Positions 1 through 8,137 of a stretch of DNA of 64,000 bases are shown here, piece after piece; the stretch's first letter is position 1, and each line of letters opens with the position of its first letter. A program made the translations under genes and the position numbers. The notes below the pieces were generated by a model. That model worked only from the letters and a program-made list of their open reading frames with translations, had not been told where the DNA came from and did not search any database. The stretch comes from Ewingella sp049889095 (GTDB taxonomy: Bacteria; Pseudomonadota; Gammaproteobacteria; Enterobacterales; Enterobacteriaceae). The stretch lies in the NCBI GenBank assembly GCA_049889095.1, contig JBLJFK010000001.1. One strand, given 5' to 3'.

Positions 1-1275
1 AATAGCCCAGGTATTATAAGGCGTGATCGGCCAAAAACCGCGGTTCCACGCCAGAATCAGCCCAACGCCGACCACAATGCCCGGCAGCGCAGCGGGCAGC
101 AGTGATAACGCATCAATGGCAACCGCACCGCGCACCCGCCGAACGACGACCAGCCACGATGCCAGCAAACCGACTGAGCCTGCAATAAGTGCGGTTCCCA
201 GCGCCAGACTGAGGCTAGTGCCGAGTGCCGAAAGCGCGTCGCCATCAGCGTCGAACAGTGCCACATAATGCCGTAGCGTCAGGTTTTGCCATGCGATCCC
301 GCCAGACAACGTGCCGGAAAACGCGGTGAGGGTCATCGACATCAACGGCAGGGCGACGCTGACCAGCGCGACTAACGTAAACAAGATTATAGATGGCCAT
401 TTGCCGCCTCCCAGCGGTTTAGCGACGACGTCCGTCGGTTTGCCGGTCAGGGTTTCGACATTACGCCCAGCGAGCACCGCACGTTGAACACAATAGGCGC
501 AGAGTGCCAGCGCGACCAAAACCAACGACAGTACTGATGCGCCAGGCATATCCACCGGCCAGTCAGCAAGACGCTGCTCGATACCCGTGGTCAGGAGATT
601 GACGCCGCTTCGGGTGCCCAGTGCGCCCGGCACGCCGTATTCTTCGATCGACAGCGTAAACGCCAGTAGCAGGCTTGAGGCCATCGAGGGCAGCGCCAGC
701 GGTAAAGTTACGCGCACAAATGCCCGCCACGGGCCTGCACCATGGATCCGCGCCACATCCGCCAGACGACTGCCGCTGGCGGCCATGCTGCGCGATACCG
801 CGAAATACACCACCGGAAACACATTCAGCGTCATCACCGCCACGATACCGGGCAGGGAAAACAAAAAATCATTCAGATGCAGCAAGGACAGTTGTTCGAC
901 ATAACCATTGGTTTGCAAAGCCAGCATCCATGAAAGTGCGCCAATATAGGGTGGCACCATGAAGGGAATTAGGAAAAGTAAATCCCACAGTACGGCGCCA
1001 GGCAGTACGAATAGCCCACGCAGTGCCCCGAGAGGAATACCAATAATGCCGCTGCATACTGCTACGCCAATACCCACTTTCAGCGTAGTGCTCACCATTT
1101 CACGCAGCTGGGCATCCATGAATAAACGCCTGAATGCACTGAAGGCATCGTTAAACAGACCGCTGTCGAGATGCGGGAAAATCGCCTGCAAAATGACAAA
1201 TGTCACCGGCAGCGCAACTAAGAGCAATAGTGCGACGCAGGTGAGGGCAGGAAGAAAAAAATGCTTACTCATCAT
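1..1275 (-). CDS. ABC transporter permease, iron(III)/phosphonate type, 3' end cut by window
   Basis: The reverse strand is open from an ATG-ATG pair (1275 or 1272) to the window edge, at least 425 residues. It translates to a very hydrophobic protein with many membrane segments. The first half holds a coupling-loop motif (ARIHGAGPWRAF followed by VTLPLALP), and a second block of membrane segments follows. This is the double-length layout of FbpB/ThiP-like permeases, in which two permease halves are fused. It lies 70 bases downstream of the binding-protein gene and completes an ATPase / binding protein / permease operon. It would form the inner-membrane channel. Substrate (Fe3+, 2-aminoethylphosphonate or similar) is not decided by the sequence. 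Confidence 0.85.
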   Translation of the reverse strand, partial: MMSKHFFLPALTCVALLLLVALPVTFVILQAIFPHLDSGLFNDAFSAFRRLFMDAQLREMVSTTLKVGIGVAVCSGIIGIPLGALRGLFVLPGAVLWDLLFLIPFMVPPYIGALSWMLALQTNGYVEQLSLLHLNDFLFSLPGIVAVMTLNVFPVVYFAVSRSMAASGSRLADVARIHGAGPWRAFVRVTLPLALPSMASSLLLAFTLSIEEYGVPGALGTRSGVNLLTTGIEQRLADWPVDMPGASVLSLVLVALALCAYCVQRAVLAGRNVETLTGKPTDVVAKPLGGGKWPSIILFTLVALVSVALPLMSMTLTAFSGTLSGGIAWQNLTLRHYVALFDADGDALSALGTSLSLALGTALIAGSVGLLASWLVVVRRVRGAVAIDALSLLPAALPGIVVGVGLILAWNRGFWPITPYNTWAI

Positions 1276-1345
1276 AGGGTGTTAGCTGCTGTTACGGGAA
1301 ATGTATGACGTCAGGGCTGACTATTCAGCCCTGAATATTATTGAC

Positions 1346-2323
1346 TCAGCGTTGACCAAACAGGCTGGCGAAACGGTCCAGCACCTCTTTGCGCGAAGCC
1401 GAGGGTTGTGCATTTTCTGGTAAAATTTTCAGAGTTTTAAACAATGGACGTTTTGCATCGATGTCAGTACGGGCAGGCATTAGCCAGGCATCAGCGACCA
1501 GCTTTTGACCTTCGTCTGACAAGGCGTAATCGATAAAGGCTTTAGCTTCTTTCTGTTCTTTGCTTGATTTAAGGATCATCATTGGCCGCGGCGCAATCAC
1601 CGTCCCGGTCTCTGGGAAGATGACTTTGATCGCTTCGCCGTCTTGCACACTGCTGTAAGAGACATAATCTACTGCGCCGAAGACCGCGGCTTTTGCACCT
1701 TGCAGCACCGGCGTCAGTGCCTGTGCATTAGGGCCAGCAATCACCATGCCGTTGGCTTTTAGATCGTCGAACAGTTTCCATGCCTGTTCATGCTTGGCGT
1801 TCTGTAAGCCGATCAGCAAATCCAGAGAAGCCCCGGACAGCGCAGGGTCTGGCGTGGTGACTTTGTCTTTGAATTCTGGCTTGGCTAAATCTGCCCAGTC
1901 ATTTGGTTCCGACGTGCCGCTTTTGGTGTTCCAGATGATCGCCAGCGCAGAAATGCCTTGTGCAACGTAATACGGGGTTTTGAATTGATCAGGAACCTGC
2001 GCGGCATTTGGGCTTTGATAAGCCAGCAGCCAGCCACGTTTTTGCAGATCTTCCGCAGTGTCCCACGATGCAGAGATTAAAATGTCAGCATGTGGATTGG
2101 CCTGTTCGGCATCCAGTCGCGCCATCACTTTACCGGTAGTGGCCTGGAATACGTCTACTTTGACACCGGTCTGTTTCTCATAACCTGCTGCCAGTTTTTT
2201 TGCCAACGATCCGGGACCGGCAGTGTAAAGGGTCAGCGCATTTGCACTGCCCGCGGCCATTGCGAAAGAAAGAGTCATTGCCGTGATTAAGCCTGTTTTG
2301 AGTGAAGTTGGCGTGCGATTCAT
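1346..2323 (-). CDS. ABC transporter periplasmic substrate-binding protein (FbpA/PhnS-like)
   Basis: This 325-residue protein starts with a typical cleavable signal peptide (about residues 1-29, ending SANA). The mature protein begins LTLYTAGPGSL. It has the fold signature of family-1 binding proteins for Fe3+ or 2-aminoethylphosphonate: GVKVDVFQATTGKV early, ADILISASWDTAEDLQ, and a late conserved FIDYALSDEGQKLV. It would capture the ligand in the periplasm and hand it to the adjacent permease. Only 20 bases separate it from the upstream ATPase gene, so the three genes are one operon. I do not see a clear iron-binding paired-tyrosine motif, so a phosphonate or other oxyanion ligand remains possible. 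Confidence 0.85.
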   Translation of the reverse strand: MNRTPTSLKTGLITAMTLSFAMAAGSANALTLYTAGPGSLAKKLAAGYEKQTGVKVDVFQATTGKVMARLDAEQANPHADILISASWDTAEDLQKRGWLLAYQSPNAAQVPDQFKTPYYVAQGISALAIIWNTKSGTSEPNDWADLAKPEFKDKVTTPDPALSGASLDLLIGLQNAKHEQAWKLFDDLKANGMVIAGPNAQALTPVLQGAKAAVFGAVDYVSYSSVQDGEAIKVIFPETGTVIAPRPMMILKSSKEQKEAKAFIDYALSDEGQKLVADAWLMPARTDIDAKRPLFKTLKILPENAQPSASRKEVLDRFASLFGQR

Positions 2324-2343
2324 CAGTCATTTTCCATCAGAGG

Positions 2344-3093
2344 TTAAGCAACAAAGGGAGCAATACGGGAAGATTCAATCTGATCTATACGTGCGATACG
2401 GCCATGTTCCATCCGAGCGATGCAGTGCGCCAGCGTTTGGGCTTCATTCGGATCGTGGGTGACGTAAACCGCCGTAGTGCCAAGCTGGCGCAGCAGGGTT
2501 GCCATCTCTTCACACAGGCTTTCACGCAAATCACGATCGAGGTTGGAAAGCGGCTCATCAAACAGAAGAATTTGCGGCTCAGCTACGATTGCTCGCGCAA
2601 GTGCCACGCGCTGTTGTTGCCCGCCGGACAACTCACCAGGGCGACGCAATGCAAAATCTGCCAGGCCGACCCGCTCAAGCGTTGCCATCACTTTTTCACG
2701 CTGAACAACCCCACGCACGCCACGCATTTGCAGAGGGAAAGCAATGTTTTGGTAGACGCTCATGTGTGGCCACAGCGCATAGTCCTGAAAAGCCATGCCC
2801 AGCGATCGCTTTTCCGGAGGCAGGCTGAATTTGTCAGCTGCCATGCATGTCTCACCAAAATAGATTTCCCCGGATGATGGATGTAAAAGACCCGCCAGCA
2901 ATTTCAGCAGGGTGCTTTTGCCACATCCGGAAGGACCGAGCAATGCGACGATAGTGCCTTTGGGCACCTCAATATTGACATGATTGAGTACTTGGTTAGC
3001 CCCGAAAAACTGGCTTACCTGATGGACAATGATAGCGGGCAAAACAGGCGCGCAGTTGTGTGCACCCGCAACGTTAGGGGCTGGCGTTGGCAT
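2344..3093 (-). CDS. ABC transporter ATP-binding protein of the same importer
   Basis: A 249-residue ABC ATPase with Walker A GPSGCGKST, the signature LSGGQQQR, Walker B ILLFDEPLSNLD and the switch histidine in VTHD. It energises the permease at the window edge and is first in the operon. It is short for the FbpC/PhnT family, which usually carries a C-terminal TOBE/regulatory domain of about 100 residues; that domain is missing here, with the protein ending soon after the nucleotide-binding domain. The first 20 or so residues are proline- and alanine-rich and poorly conserved, so the true start may lie slightly downstream. Confidence 0.85.
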   Translation of the reverse strand: MPTPAPNVAGAHNCAPVLPAIIVHQVSQFFGANQVLNHVNIEVPKGTIVALLGPSGCGKSTLLKLLAGLLHPSSGEIYFGETCMAADKFSLPPEKRSLGMAFQDYALWPHMSVYQNIAFPLQMRGVRGVVQREKVMATLERVGLADFALRRPGELSGGQQQRVALARAIVAEPQILLFDEPLSNLDRDLRESLCEEMATLLRQLGTTAVYVTHDPNEAQTLAHCIARMEHGRIARIDQIESSRIAPFVA

Positions 3094-3288
3094 GGGGAAC
3101 TATCCTCTTTGGGATTTATTGTTACGCAGGAGCTTAAGAGATACGGATGACGAATTTATGTCAGGCGAGTGACAATTTGCCTTTATTGGAAAGGCGTCAA
3201 CTCAAACGTCAGAACCGGCGCTCATGCTGGCTTTTATGCGTTGGGTTACGATTAAAGAGAAGCCAGCGTCGGGGTAATAGTGCATAAA

Positions 3289-3450
3289 TTATCGGCCATA
3301 AGTCTTAACACTCCAGTGCAGCATAGCTTCCAACAAGGGTTGTAACAGCGCCTGCATGGTAACCAGCGACGTGCGGTCCACAGGCTGTCGCAAATAATCG
3401 AGCCTGAAGCTGAAATGTTCGGGGTTGCCCGCGTCGTTCGCGCTCCTCAT
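3289..3450 (-). other. short ORF or gene remnant, 53 codons, unknown
   Basis: In the 380-base gap between the DUF817 gene and the ABC operon, the reverse strand is open directly after the DUF817 stop codon, in the same frame, down to TAA at 3289-3291. The first ATG is at 3450 and has no convincing ribosome binding site. The product (starting MRSANDAGNPEHF, ending HWSVKTYGR) has protein-like composition and codon use. I do not recognise it. It could be a small protein or the C-terminal remnant of a lost gene. The rest of the gap (3094-3288) is presumably the promoter region of the ABC operon; I saw no clear operator there. Confidence 0.3.
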
Positions 3451-3474
3451 GGAACTGAAATCTAAAAAACATAT

Positions 3475-4323
3475 TCACACCGGAATATGGACATGTTTCT
3501 TGATGTGCTTCAGACAGGTGATCATGGTGAATGTCATGATCACCAGGAGTGCCCATGAACTCCATTTCCCCAAGTGCACACCTGACCAAGTGACCACCTG
3601 ATTCGGGTAATACCAAAGAGCAAAAAAGGTACTGATATTTTCTGCCAGCCAGATAAAGAACCCAATCAATACAAAAGCCAGTAGCAGCGGCATACGGCGT
3701 GGGATGTCATAAGGCATGAACACCACATAGCTGCGGGCATACAGACCAAATACCAAAGCGGTGATATACCAGCGAAAATCGCCGATATAGTGATGAGTAA
3801 AAAAGTTTAGGTAAATCAAAAGAGAAGCGATTGCAGCCAGACTATAAGGCGGGTAATTCCGCACTTTCATATCGAACAAGCGCCAACACTGGATCATGTA
3901 ACTGCCCACCGCCGCGTACATAAACCCGGAAAACAGTGGTACGCCAAACAGTTTGCTGTAGGCGAAATCGGGATAACTCCATGAGCGTATCCCTGATGAT
4001 GTTTTGAAGACTTCAAGAGTAAAACCTACTACGTGGAACAGCATAATCGCTTTGAATTCATCCAGAGTTTCCAGCTTGCTGGTTACCATCCAGACTTGAA
4101 TAAACAGCGCGATCAGCAGCAGCACATCGTAGCGGGGAACATGGAACAACCCGCTTCGCGGCACGAGAAAAACGGCCAGGAAAAACAGTCCGACAAAGAG
4201 ACATGCGCGAGCCTCTTTGACCCCAAAAAAGATAAACTCAGTCAGAAAACGCCGTGACCCGCCGATAGGGCGAACAGTCCGCTCAAGAATTAAATATTGG
4301 TCAAGTTTTTGTAACGGTGACAT
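3475..4323 (-). CDS. DUF817 family integral membrane protein (YoaT-like)
   Basis: A polytopic membrane protein of about 282 residues, with roughly eight hydrophobic segments. It carries the DUF817 hallmark stretches FKTSSGIRSWSYPDFAY and GDFRWYITA. The family has no established function. The ORF extends upstream to a TTG at 4347, with ATGs at 4329 and 4323. I chose 4323 because AGGG lies six bases before it. It sits downstream of fetAB with about 50 bases between, on the same strand, so co-transcription with the iron exporter is possible but not shown. Confidence is high for the family and moderate for the start. Confidence 0.8.
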   Translation of the reverse strand: MSPLQKLDQYLILERTVRPIGGSRRFLTEFIFFGVKEARACLFVGLFFLAVFLVPRSGLFHVPRYDVLLLIALFIQVWMVTSKLETLDEFKAIMLFHVVGFTLEVFKTSSGIRSWSYPDFAYSKLFGVPLFSGFMYAAVGSYMIQCWRLFDMKVRNYPPYSLAAIASLLIYLNFFTHHYIGDFRWYITALVFGLYARSYVVFMPYDIPRRMPLLLAFVLIGFFIWLAENISTFFALWYYPNQVVTWSGVHLGKWSSWALLVIMTFTMITCLKHIKKHVHIPV

Positions 4324-4370
4324 TTTCATCCCTGAAATTTTGATCAAATAAGTGGTTGAATCCGTGGATT

Positions 4371-5138
4371 CTATTTCATAACTCGTAACTGCACACGCTC
4401 ATTGTAAAAACGCCGATAGGAGAGATAGCCCGCTATAATTGTCGATAAACTGGCGGTAGCTAGCAGCATAAATGTCACCATAATTTGGTACTTAATGGCC
4501 TTAACAGGATCAATACCGGCGAAAATTAATCCTGACATCATGCCCGGCAGGCTGACCAACCCGACGGTTTTGGCGGCGTCGACGGTTGGGATCATCGCCG
4601 AGCGAATACTGTCACGAATAAGCGCCCCGGACGCAATTTTAGTCGATGCGCCTAAACTGAGCATTTCGAGGATTTTTTGTTGGTTATCCATAAAACGCTG
4701 GTTCAGGTTGCTATAACACAGACCGACCGCGACCATAGCATTCCCGGCGATCATCCCTGAAATTGGGATCACCTGCATCGGTAAAAATTCAATTGAACGG
4801 CTCAGCAACAGAACGGCCAGCGTAAGCGTGGTTCCCGTAGCGATCGCGATAAACGAAATCACAAAGCCGTTATCGATATTACGACTGCGTTTTTTGGCAT
4901 TCAGCGCCGCATTAACGCAGATGAACAATACCATCAGGACCGTCAGGCAGCCGTTGTTAACGTCAAAGATATACTTCAACACATAGCCGACAATCACCAA
5001 CTGGACGATAGCGCGGGCTACGCTCCAAACGATGTCTTTCTCCAGGCCGAGCTTCTCTTTTTTACTGACCAGCAGGGCGACAACCACCAAAGTGAGGGCC
5101 AGCGCCAGGGATTCGTTCGTAATATTATGCTGGTTCAT
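4371..5138 (-). CDS. fetB: FetB, iron-export ABC transporter permease (YbbM)
   Basis: A 255-residue membrane protein with about seven hydrophobic segments and the UPF0014/YbbM signature (LGASTKIASGALIRDSIRSAM, then GLVSLPGMMSGLI). In E. coli FetAB exports iron and raises resistance to oxidative stress. The start codon lies within the last 14 bases of fetA, the usual sign of translational coupling, and the length matches the E. coli protein closely. The partner ATPase immediately upstream makes this identification firm. Confidence 0.9.
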   Translation of the reverse strand: MNQHNITNESLALALTLVVVALLVSKKEKLGLEKDIVWSVARAIVQLVIVGYVLKYIFDVNNGCLTVLMVLFICVNAALNAKKRSRNIDNGFVISFIAIATGTTLTLAVLLLSRSIEFLPMQVIPISGMIAGNAMVAVGLCYSNLNQRFMDNQQKILEMLSLGASTKIASGALIRDSIRSAMIPTVDAAKTVGLVSLPGMMSGLIFAGIDPVKAIKYQIMVTFMLLATASLSTIIAGYLSYRRFYNERVQLRVMK

Positions 5139-5796
5139 GCGTGGCTTTCTCTTCGGCGTGGCGGTTCAGGGTAATAACGTTTTGAGCATGGCGAATTTCG
5201 TTCCGATCATGGCTAACCCACAGCACGGCAAGCGAGTGGTCACGGACTAAATCGGCAATGACTTGATTGATATTCTGCTTATTATCTTCGTCCAGTGCGC
5301 TGGTGACCTCATCCAGCAACAGGACATCAGGCATAAATTGTAAATTACGCAATAACGAGACACGCTGTTTTTCCCCGCCGGACAGTTCCAGAATTTTTTT
5401 CTGCAACACATCTTCAGACAAATTTACTCGGGTCAGCCACTGTTTCATTGCACTGACATCTTTTTTCTTGCCACGAATTTCATACGGCAGCGCCAGATTA
5501 TCCTGCACCGTTTCGCCAAACAGCGTCGGTGTCTGGAAACAATACGAAACCTGCTGGCGGTAGGGTTCAGGTTTAAGCCCGGAAATATCCTCCCCTTTAA
5601 AATGCAGAGTTCCTCCGGTTGGCGTTTGCAGTGACGCAATGATTTTCAGCAACGTGCTTTTGCCGCTGCCCGAAGGCCCGGTCAGCAGAGTGAACTCGCC
5701 AGGATTGAGATTAAATGACACCGGTTCTAATAAAGTCCGGTTATTGAGCGAAAAGCTGACGTCCCGTAATTGCAGTAACGGATCAGATTGCGGCAT
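5125..5796 (-). CDS. fetA: FetA, iron-export ABC transporter ATPase (YbbL)
   Basis: A 223-residue ABC ATPase with Walker A GPSGSGKST, signature ELSGGEKQR, Walker B VLLLDEVTSALD and switch WVSHD. It supplies energy to FetB, whose gene overlaps its 3' end by 14 bases. The small size, with only the nucleotide-binding domain, is normal for FetA. No Fur-like palindrome is evident in the 130 bases upstream, so iron control of this pair is not supported from sequence. Confidence 0.9.
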   Translation of the reverse strand: MPQSDPLLQLRDVSFSLNNRTLLEPVSFNLNPGEFTLLTGPSGSGKSTLLKIIASLQTPTGGTLHFKGEDISGLKPEPYRQQVSYCFQTPTLFGETVQDNLALPYEIRGKKKDVSAMKQWLTRVNLSEDVLQKKILELSGGEKQRVSLLRNLQFMPDVLLLDEVTSALDEDNKQNINQVIADLVRDHSLAVLWVSHDRNEIRHAQNVITLNRHAEEKATHEPA

Positions 5797-5924
5797 GGGG
5801 TATTCTCAGATTAATTCAATAATGTGGGAATGATACCACTTCGGTTCATGTGGATGAAAATTGGGTTGGGTGGCAGCCTAAACGTGCTGAGTTTGAAAAC
5901 AGTTCCCACACCTTTTTCCAAAAG

Positions 5925-7133
5925 CTACAACCCTTTTGGCATTTCCCGATAAAACCCAATGCCGATCAAACGGCCAAACAAAAAGGGTATAAACTTTCTA
6001 TTCCTCAGCCACAACTCCATGCGACCTGGGGGTTTGCGGCGTTTCTTTTGCCCGGCTTTACTTATCATGATTTGCAAAGATTGGGTGGCCCAGGTCGGGA
6101 AAAGTCGGCGGCGTTGGACCCGTTTGAGATGCCGCAGGCTGAGCGTACCGCCAAGCAGCGGAGCCGTAATAATATTGGCGGTTGCCACCGCGTCCTGGAT
6201 CGCCAGATTCACGCCGACGCCGCCAATCGGCGACATGGCGTGGGCAGCATCGCCGATACACAGTAAACCTGGTTTCGCCCACTCTTTCAGGCGGTCAATG
6301 CGGATCACCAGCAGACGTACGTCGTCCCAACCGGTGATGTCTTCTTGCAAACGCTCAAGCTCAAAGGGTGAAACCTCGGTCAGCAAATCAAGGAAGGGCG
6401 CTAAACCCTGCGCTTTGAGCGGTTCAAGACTGTCTTTCGCAATAGAATAACCGCACTGCCAGAAATCACCACGATCGATCATGATGAAATTTTTCTTTGG
6501 GCCACGATGCCCCATTGCCCACTGCGGATCGTTGGGGCACTTGTTGATCTTCAGCCACAGGACGTCGCGCGGTGAGCCAAATCGTCGAATTTCCATGCCA
6601 GCCTGCTCACGCACCACCGAATTGCGACCATCACACCCGACCACCAGATCAGCGATGAAATGCTGCGTTTTACCTTCCACCTCGGCAATCACGCCGGTGA
6701 CCTGACCTTGCTCTTCTGACAACGACAGCACCTGCGCACGGTGAATCAGATGAAAATTCGGCAGCAACGCCGCTTTACGGGCGATGAAGTTGAGGAAATC
6801 CCACTGCGGCATAAACGCGATGAATTTGCACTGCGTCGGCAGGTGACTGAAATCCGCCAGCGTGGTCTCTTTGCCGTCGATCTCACCATACAACTTTTCG
6901 GCCTTTTGGTGAGGTAGCTGCAAAAATTCTTCGAGAAAACCCAGTCGCCAGATGATCTCCAATGTCGAAGGATGAATAGTGTCACCGCGAAAGTCGCGCA
7001 GGAAGTCAGTGTGCTTTTCCAGCACTGTCACCTGAATGCCTTTTCGGGCCAGTAAATAGCCGAGCATTAAACCCGCAGGACCGCCACCCACGATGCAGCA
7101 AGAAGCGAGAGGATGTTCTGAATTGAGCATCAT
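5925..7133 (-). CDS. FAD-dependent monooxygenase/oxidoreductase (PHBH-like)
   Basis: A 402-residue flavoprotein with all three fingerprints of the para-hydroxybenzoate hydroxylase fold: the N-terminal dinucleotide-binding GGGPAGLMLGYLLARKG with ExH at the end of the second strand, the middle VGCDGRNSVVRE, and the C-terminal LCIGDAAHAMSP. Such enzymes use NAD(P)H and O2 to hydroxylate small, often aromatic, substrates; the substrate here is unknown. Transcription runs away from the GntR cluster. A perfect Fur-type palindrome lies about 30 bases upstream of the start, so repression by iron-loaded Fur is likely. That would connect the enzyme with iron acquisition or siderophore handling (inference). 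Confidence 0.85.
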   Translation of the reverse strand: MMLNSEHPLASCCIVGGGPAGLMLGYLLARKGIQVTVLEKHTDFLRDFRGDTIHPSTLEIIWRLGFLEEFLQLPHQKAEKLYGEIDGKETTLADFSHLPTQCKFIAFMPQWDFLNFIARKAALLPNFHLIHRAQVLSLSEEQGQVTGVIAEVEGKTQHFIADLVVGCDGRNSVVREQAGMEIRRFGSPRDVLWLKINKCPNDPQWAMGHRGPKKNFIMIDRGDFWQCGYSIAKDSLEPLKAQGLAPFLDLLTEVSPFELERLQEDITGWDDVRLLVIRIDRLKEWAKPGLLCIGDAAHAMSPIGGVGVNLAIQDAVATANIITAPLLGGTLSLRHLKRVQRRRLFPTWATQSLQIMISKAGQKKRRKPPGRMELWLRNRKFIPFLFGRLIGIGFYREMPKGL

Positions 7134-7162
7134 AAAAAGCGTCCATCAGCATTGAAATTATT

Positions 7163-7177
7163 TGATAATAATTATCA
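7163..7177. promoter_or_regulatory. predicted Fur box
   Basis: The sequence TGATAATAATTATCA is a perfect 7-1-7 palindrome that matches the classical Fur recognition core. It sits 30 bases upstream of the FAD-monooxygenase start, in promoter position, and about 250 bases upstream of the divergent GntR gene. Confidence 0.75.
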
Positions 7178-7214
7178 TTTGCGCCCTTTCAGGTCAATGG
7201 GATGTGCCTCTCAA

Positions 7215-7241
7215 TGCCATCAGGCAGGGATCTTGATGGCA
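7215..7241. repeat. inverted repeat in divergent intergenic region
   Basis: TGCCATCA (7215-7222) and TGATGGCA (7234-7241) form a perfect 8-base inverted repeat with an 11-base centre. Just outside it, ATGTGCC (from 7203) and GGCACAT (from 7238) form a second, overlapping pairing. It lies between the Fur box and the GntR gene and could be an operator or the terminator-like end of a short transcript. No T-run follows. Confidence 0.35.
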
Positions 7242-7423
7242 CATTTCCTACGTGATATGCCCCTTATTATGCACAGCAGCCTGACCTTATTTTTTTAAAT
7301 ACGTATGAAATTTATTTTATTTTCAATAAAAACAACACGTTGATTTAAATATGAAAACTGGCAAGTATTTTGCTTCGTTCTAAATAGGTTGAGTTGTTGG
7401 ACCAATATCCATTGAGACGCACC

Positions 7424-8137
7424 ATGCAAAATGATTTCAATTTGCTTCACCCGATAGCGCCACAGCAGAGTGACATATTGGTACTCGATGCGCTGACCCG
7501 TTATGTGGCGCAGTCCGGCACCTGCGTAGGGGAGAAATTACCGCCTGAGCGTGTGCTAGCCGAAGGATTGGCGGTGAGCCGCAACACCGTGCGCGAGGCG
7601 CTAAAACGCTGGGAAGCGCTGGGCATTATTGTACGTAAAAAGGGCAGCGGAACGTTTCTGCAATCGGAAGTCACCGCCAACGACAGCTTCCTGTCGCTGC
7701 GCTTTAAAAATGACTCCGCCACCATGCTGCACGCGTTGGAAGTGCGCCGGATCATCGAATGCGAAGCCTCGGCGCTGGCGGCGGTGCGGGCGACGGAAAG
7801 CGATTTGCTGTTTATCGAACAAAAGCTGGATGTGATGGAGAAAGTCCATCTCAGCGTCGGTTCCGCCGGGGCAGAAGACTGGCAGTTCCATGCCGCGATT
7901 TATACCGCCGCACACAACCCGCTGCTGCTGCAAATGGTCGGCGGAATTTACGACCTGCTTCACGCCTTTTTCGAATCACCGCCGGAGCAGGCGCTATTCA
8001 GTGACTCTTTCCCGCTGCACCGTACTTTATTTGAAGCTATCGCGCGCCGTGAACCCGAAGCCGCGCGCAGGCTGAGTAACGACATTCTTAACATAACTGA
8101 ACGTGACATGAAGGAAGTGATCAATGCAGCAAGATGA
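7424..8137 (+). CDS. GntR/FadR-family transcriptional regulator
   Basis: About 237 residues. The N-terminal winged helix-turn-helix is clear (GEKLPPERVLAEGLAVSRNTVREALKRWEALGIIVRKKGSGTF in outline) and is followed by an all-helical FCD ligand-binding domain. The ORF begins at a TTG (7394), but ATG 7424 is a more ordinary start. A short TTGGACCAA palindrome at 7397-7405, just before this start, could be an autoregulatory operator. The gene overlaps the next one by 14 bases, so the regulator is co-transcribed with the PLP enzyme and probably the ABC importer behind it, and most likely controls them in response to their substrate. Confidence 0.88.
   Translation: MQNDFNLLHPIAPQQSDILVLDALTRYVAQSGTCVGEKLPPERVLAEGLAVSRNTVREALKRWEALGIIVRKKGSGTFLQSEVTANDSFLSLRFKNDSATMLHALEVRRIIECEASALAAVRATESDLLFIEQKLDVMEKVHLSVGSAGAEDWQFHAAIYTAAHNPLLLQMVGGIYDLLHAFFESPPEQALFSDSFPLHRTLFEAIARREPEAARRLSNDILNITERDMKEVINAAR

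Noticed and set aside
5959..6450. Long open frame antisense to the FAD monooxygenase
   Set aside because: The reverse-strand gene has full flavoprotein motifs; the opposite frame is its shadow.
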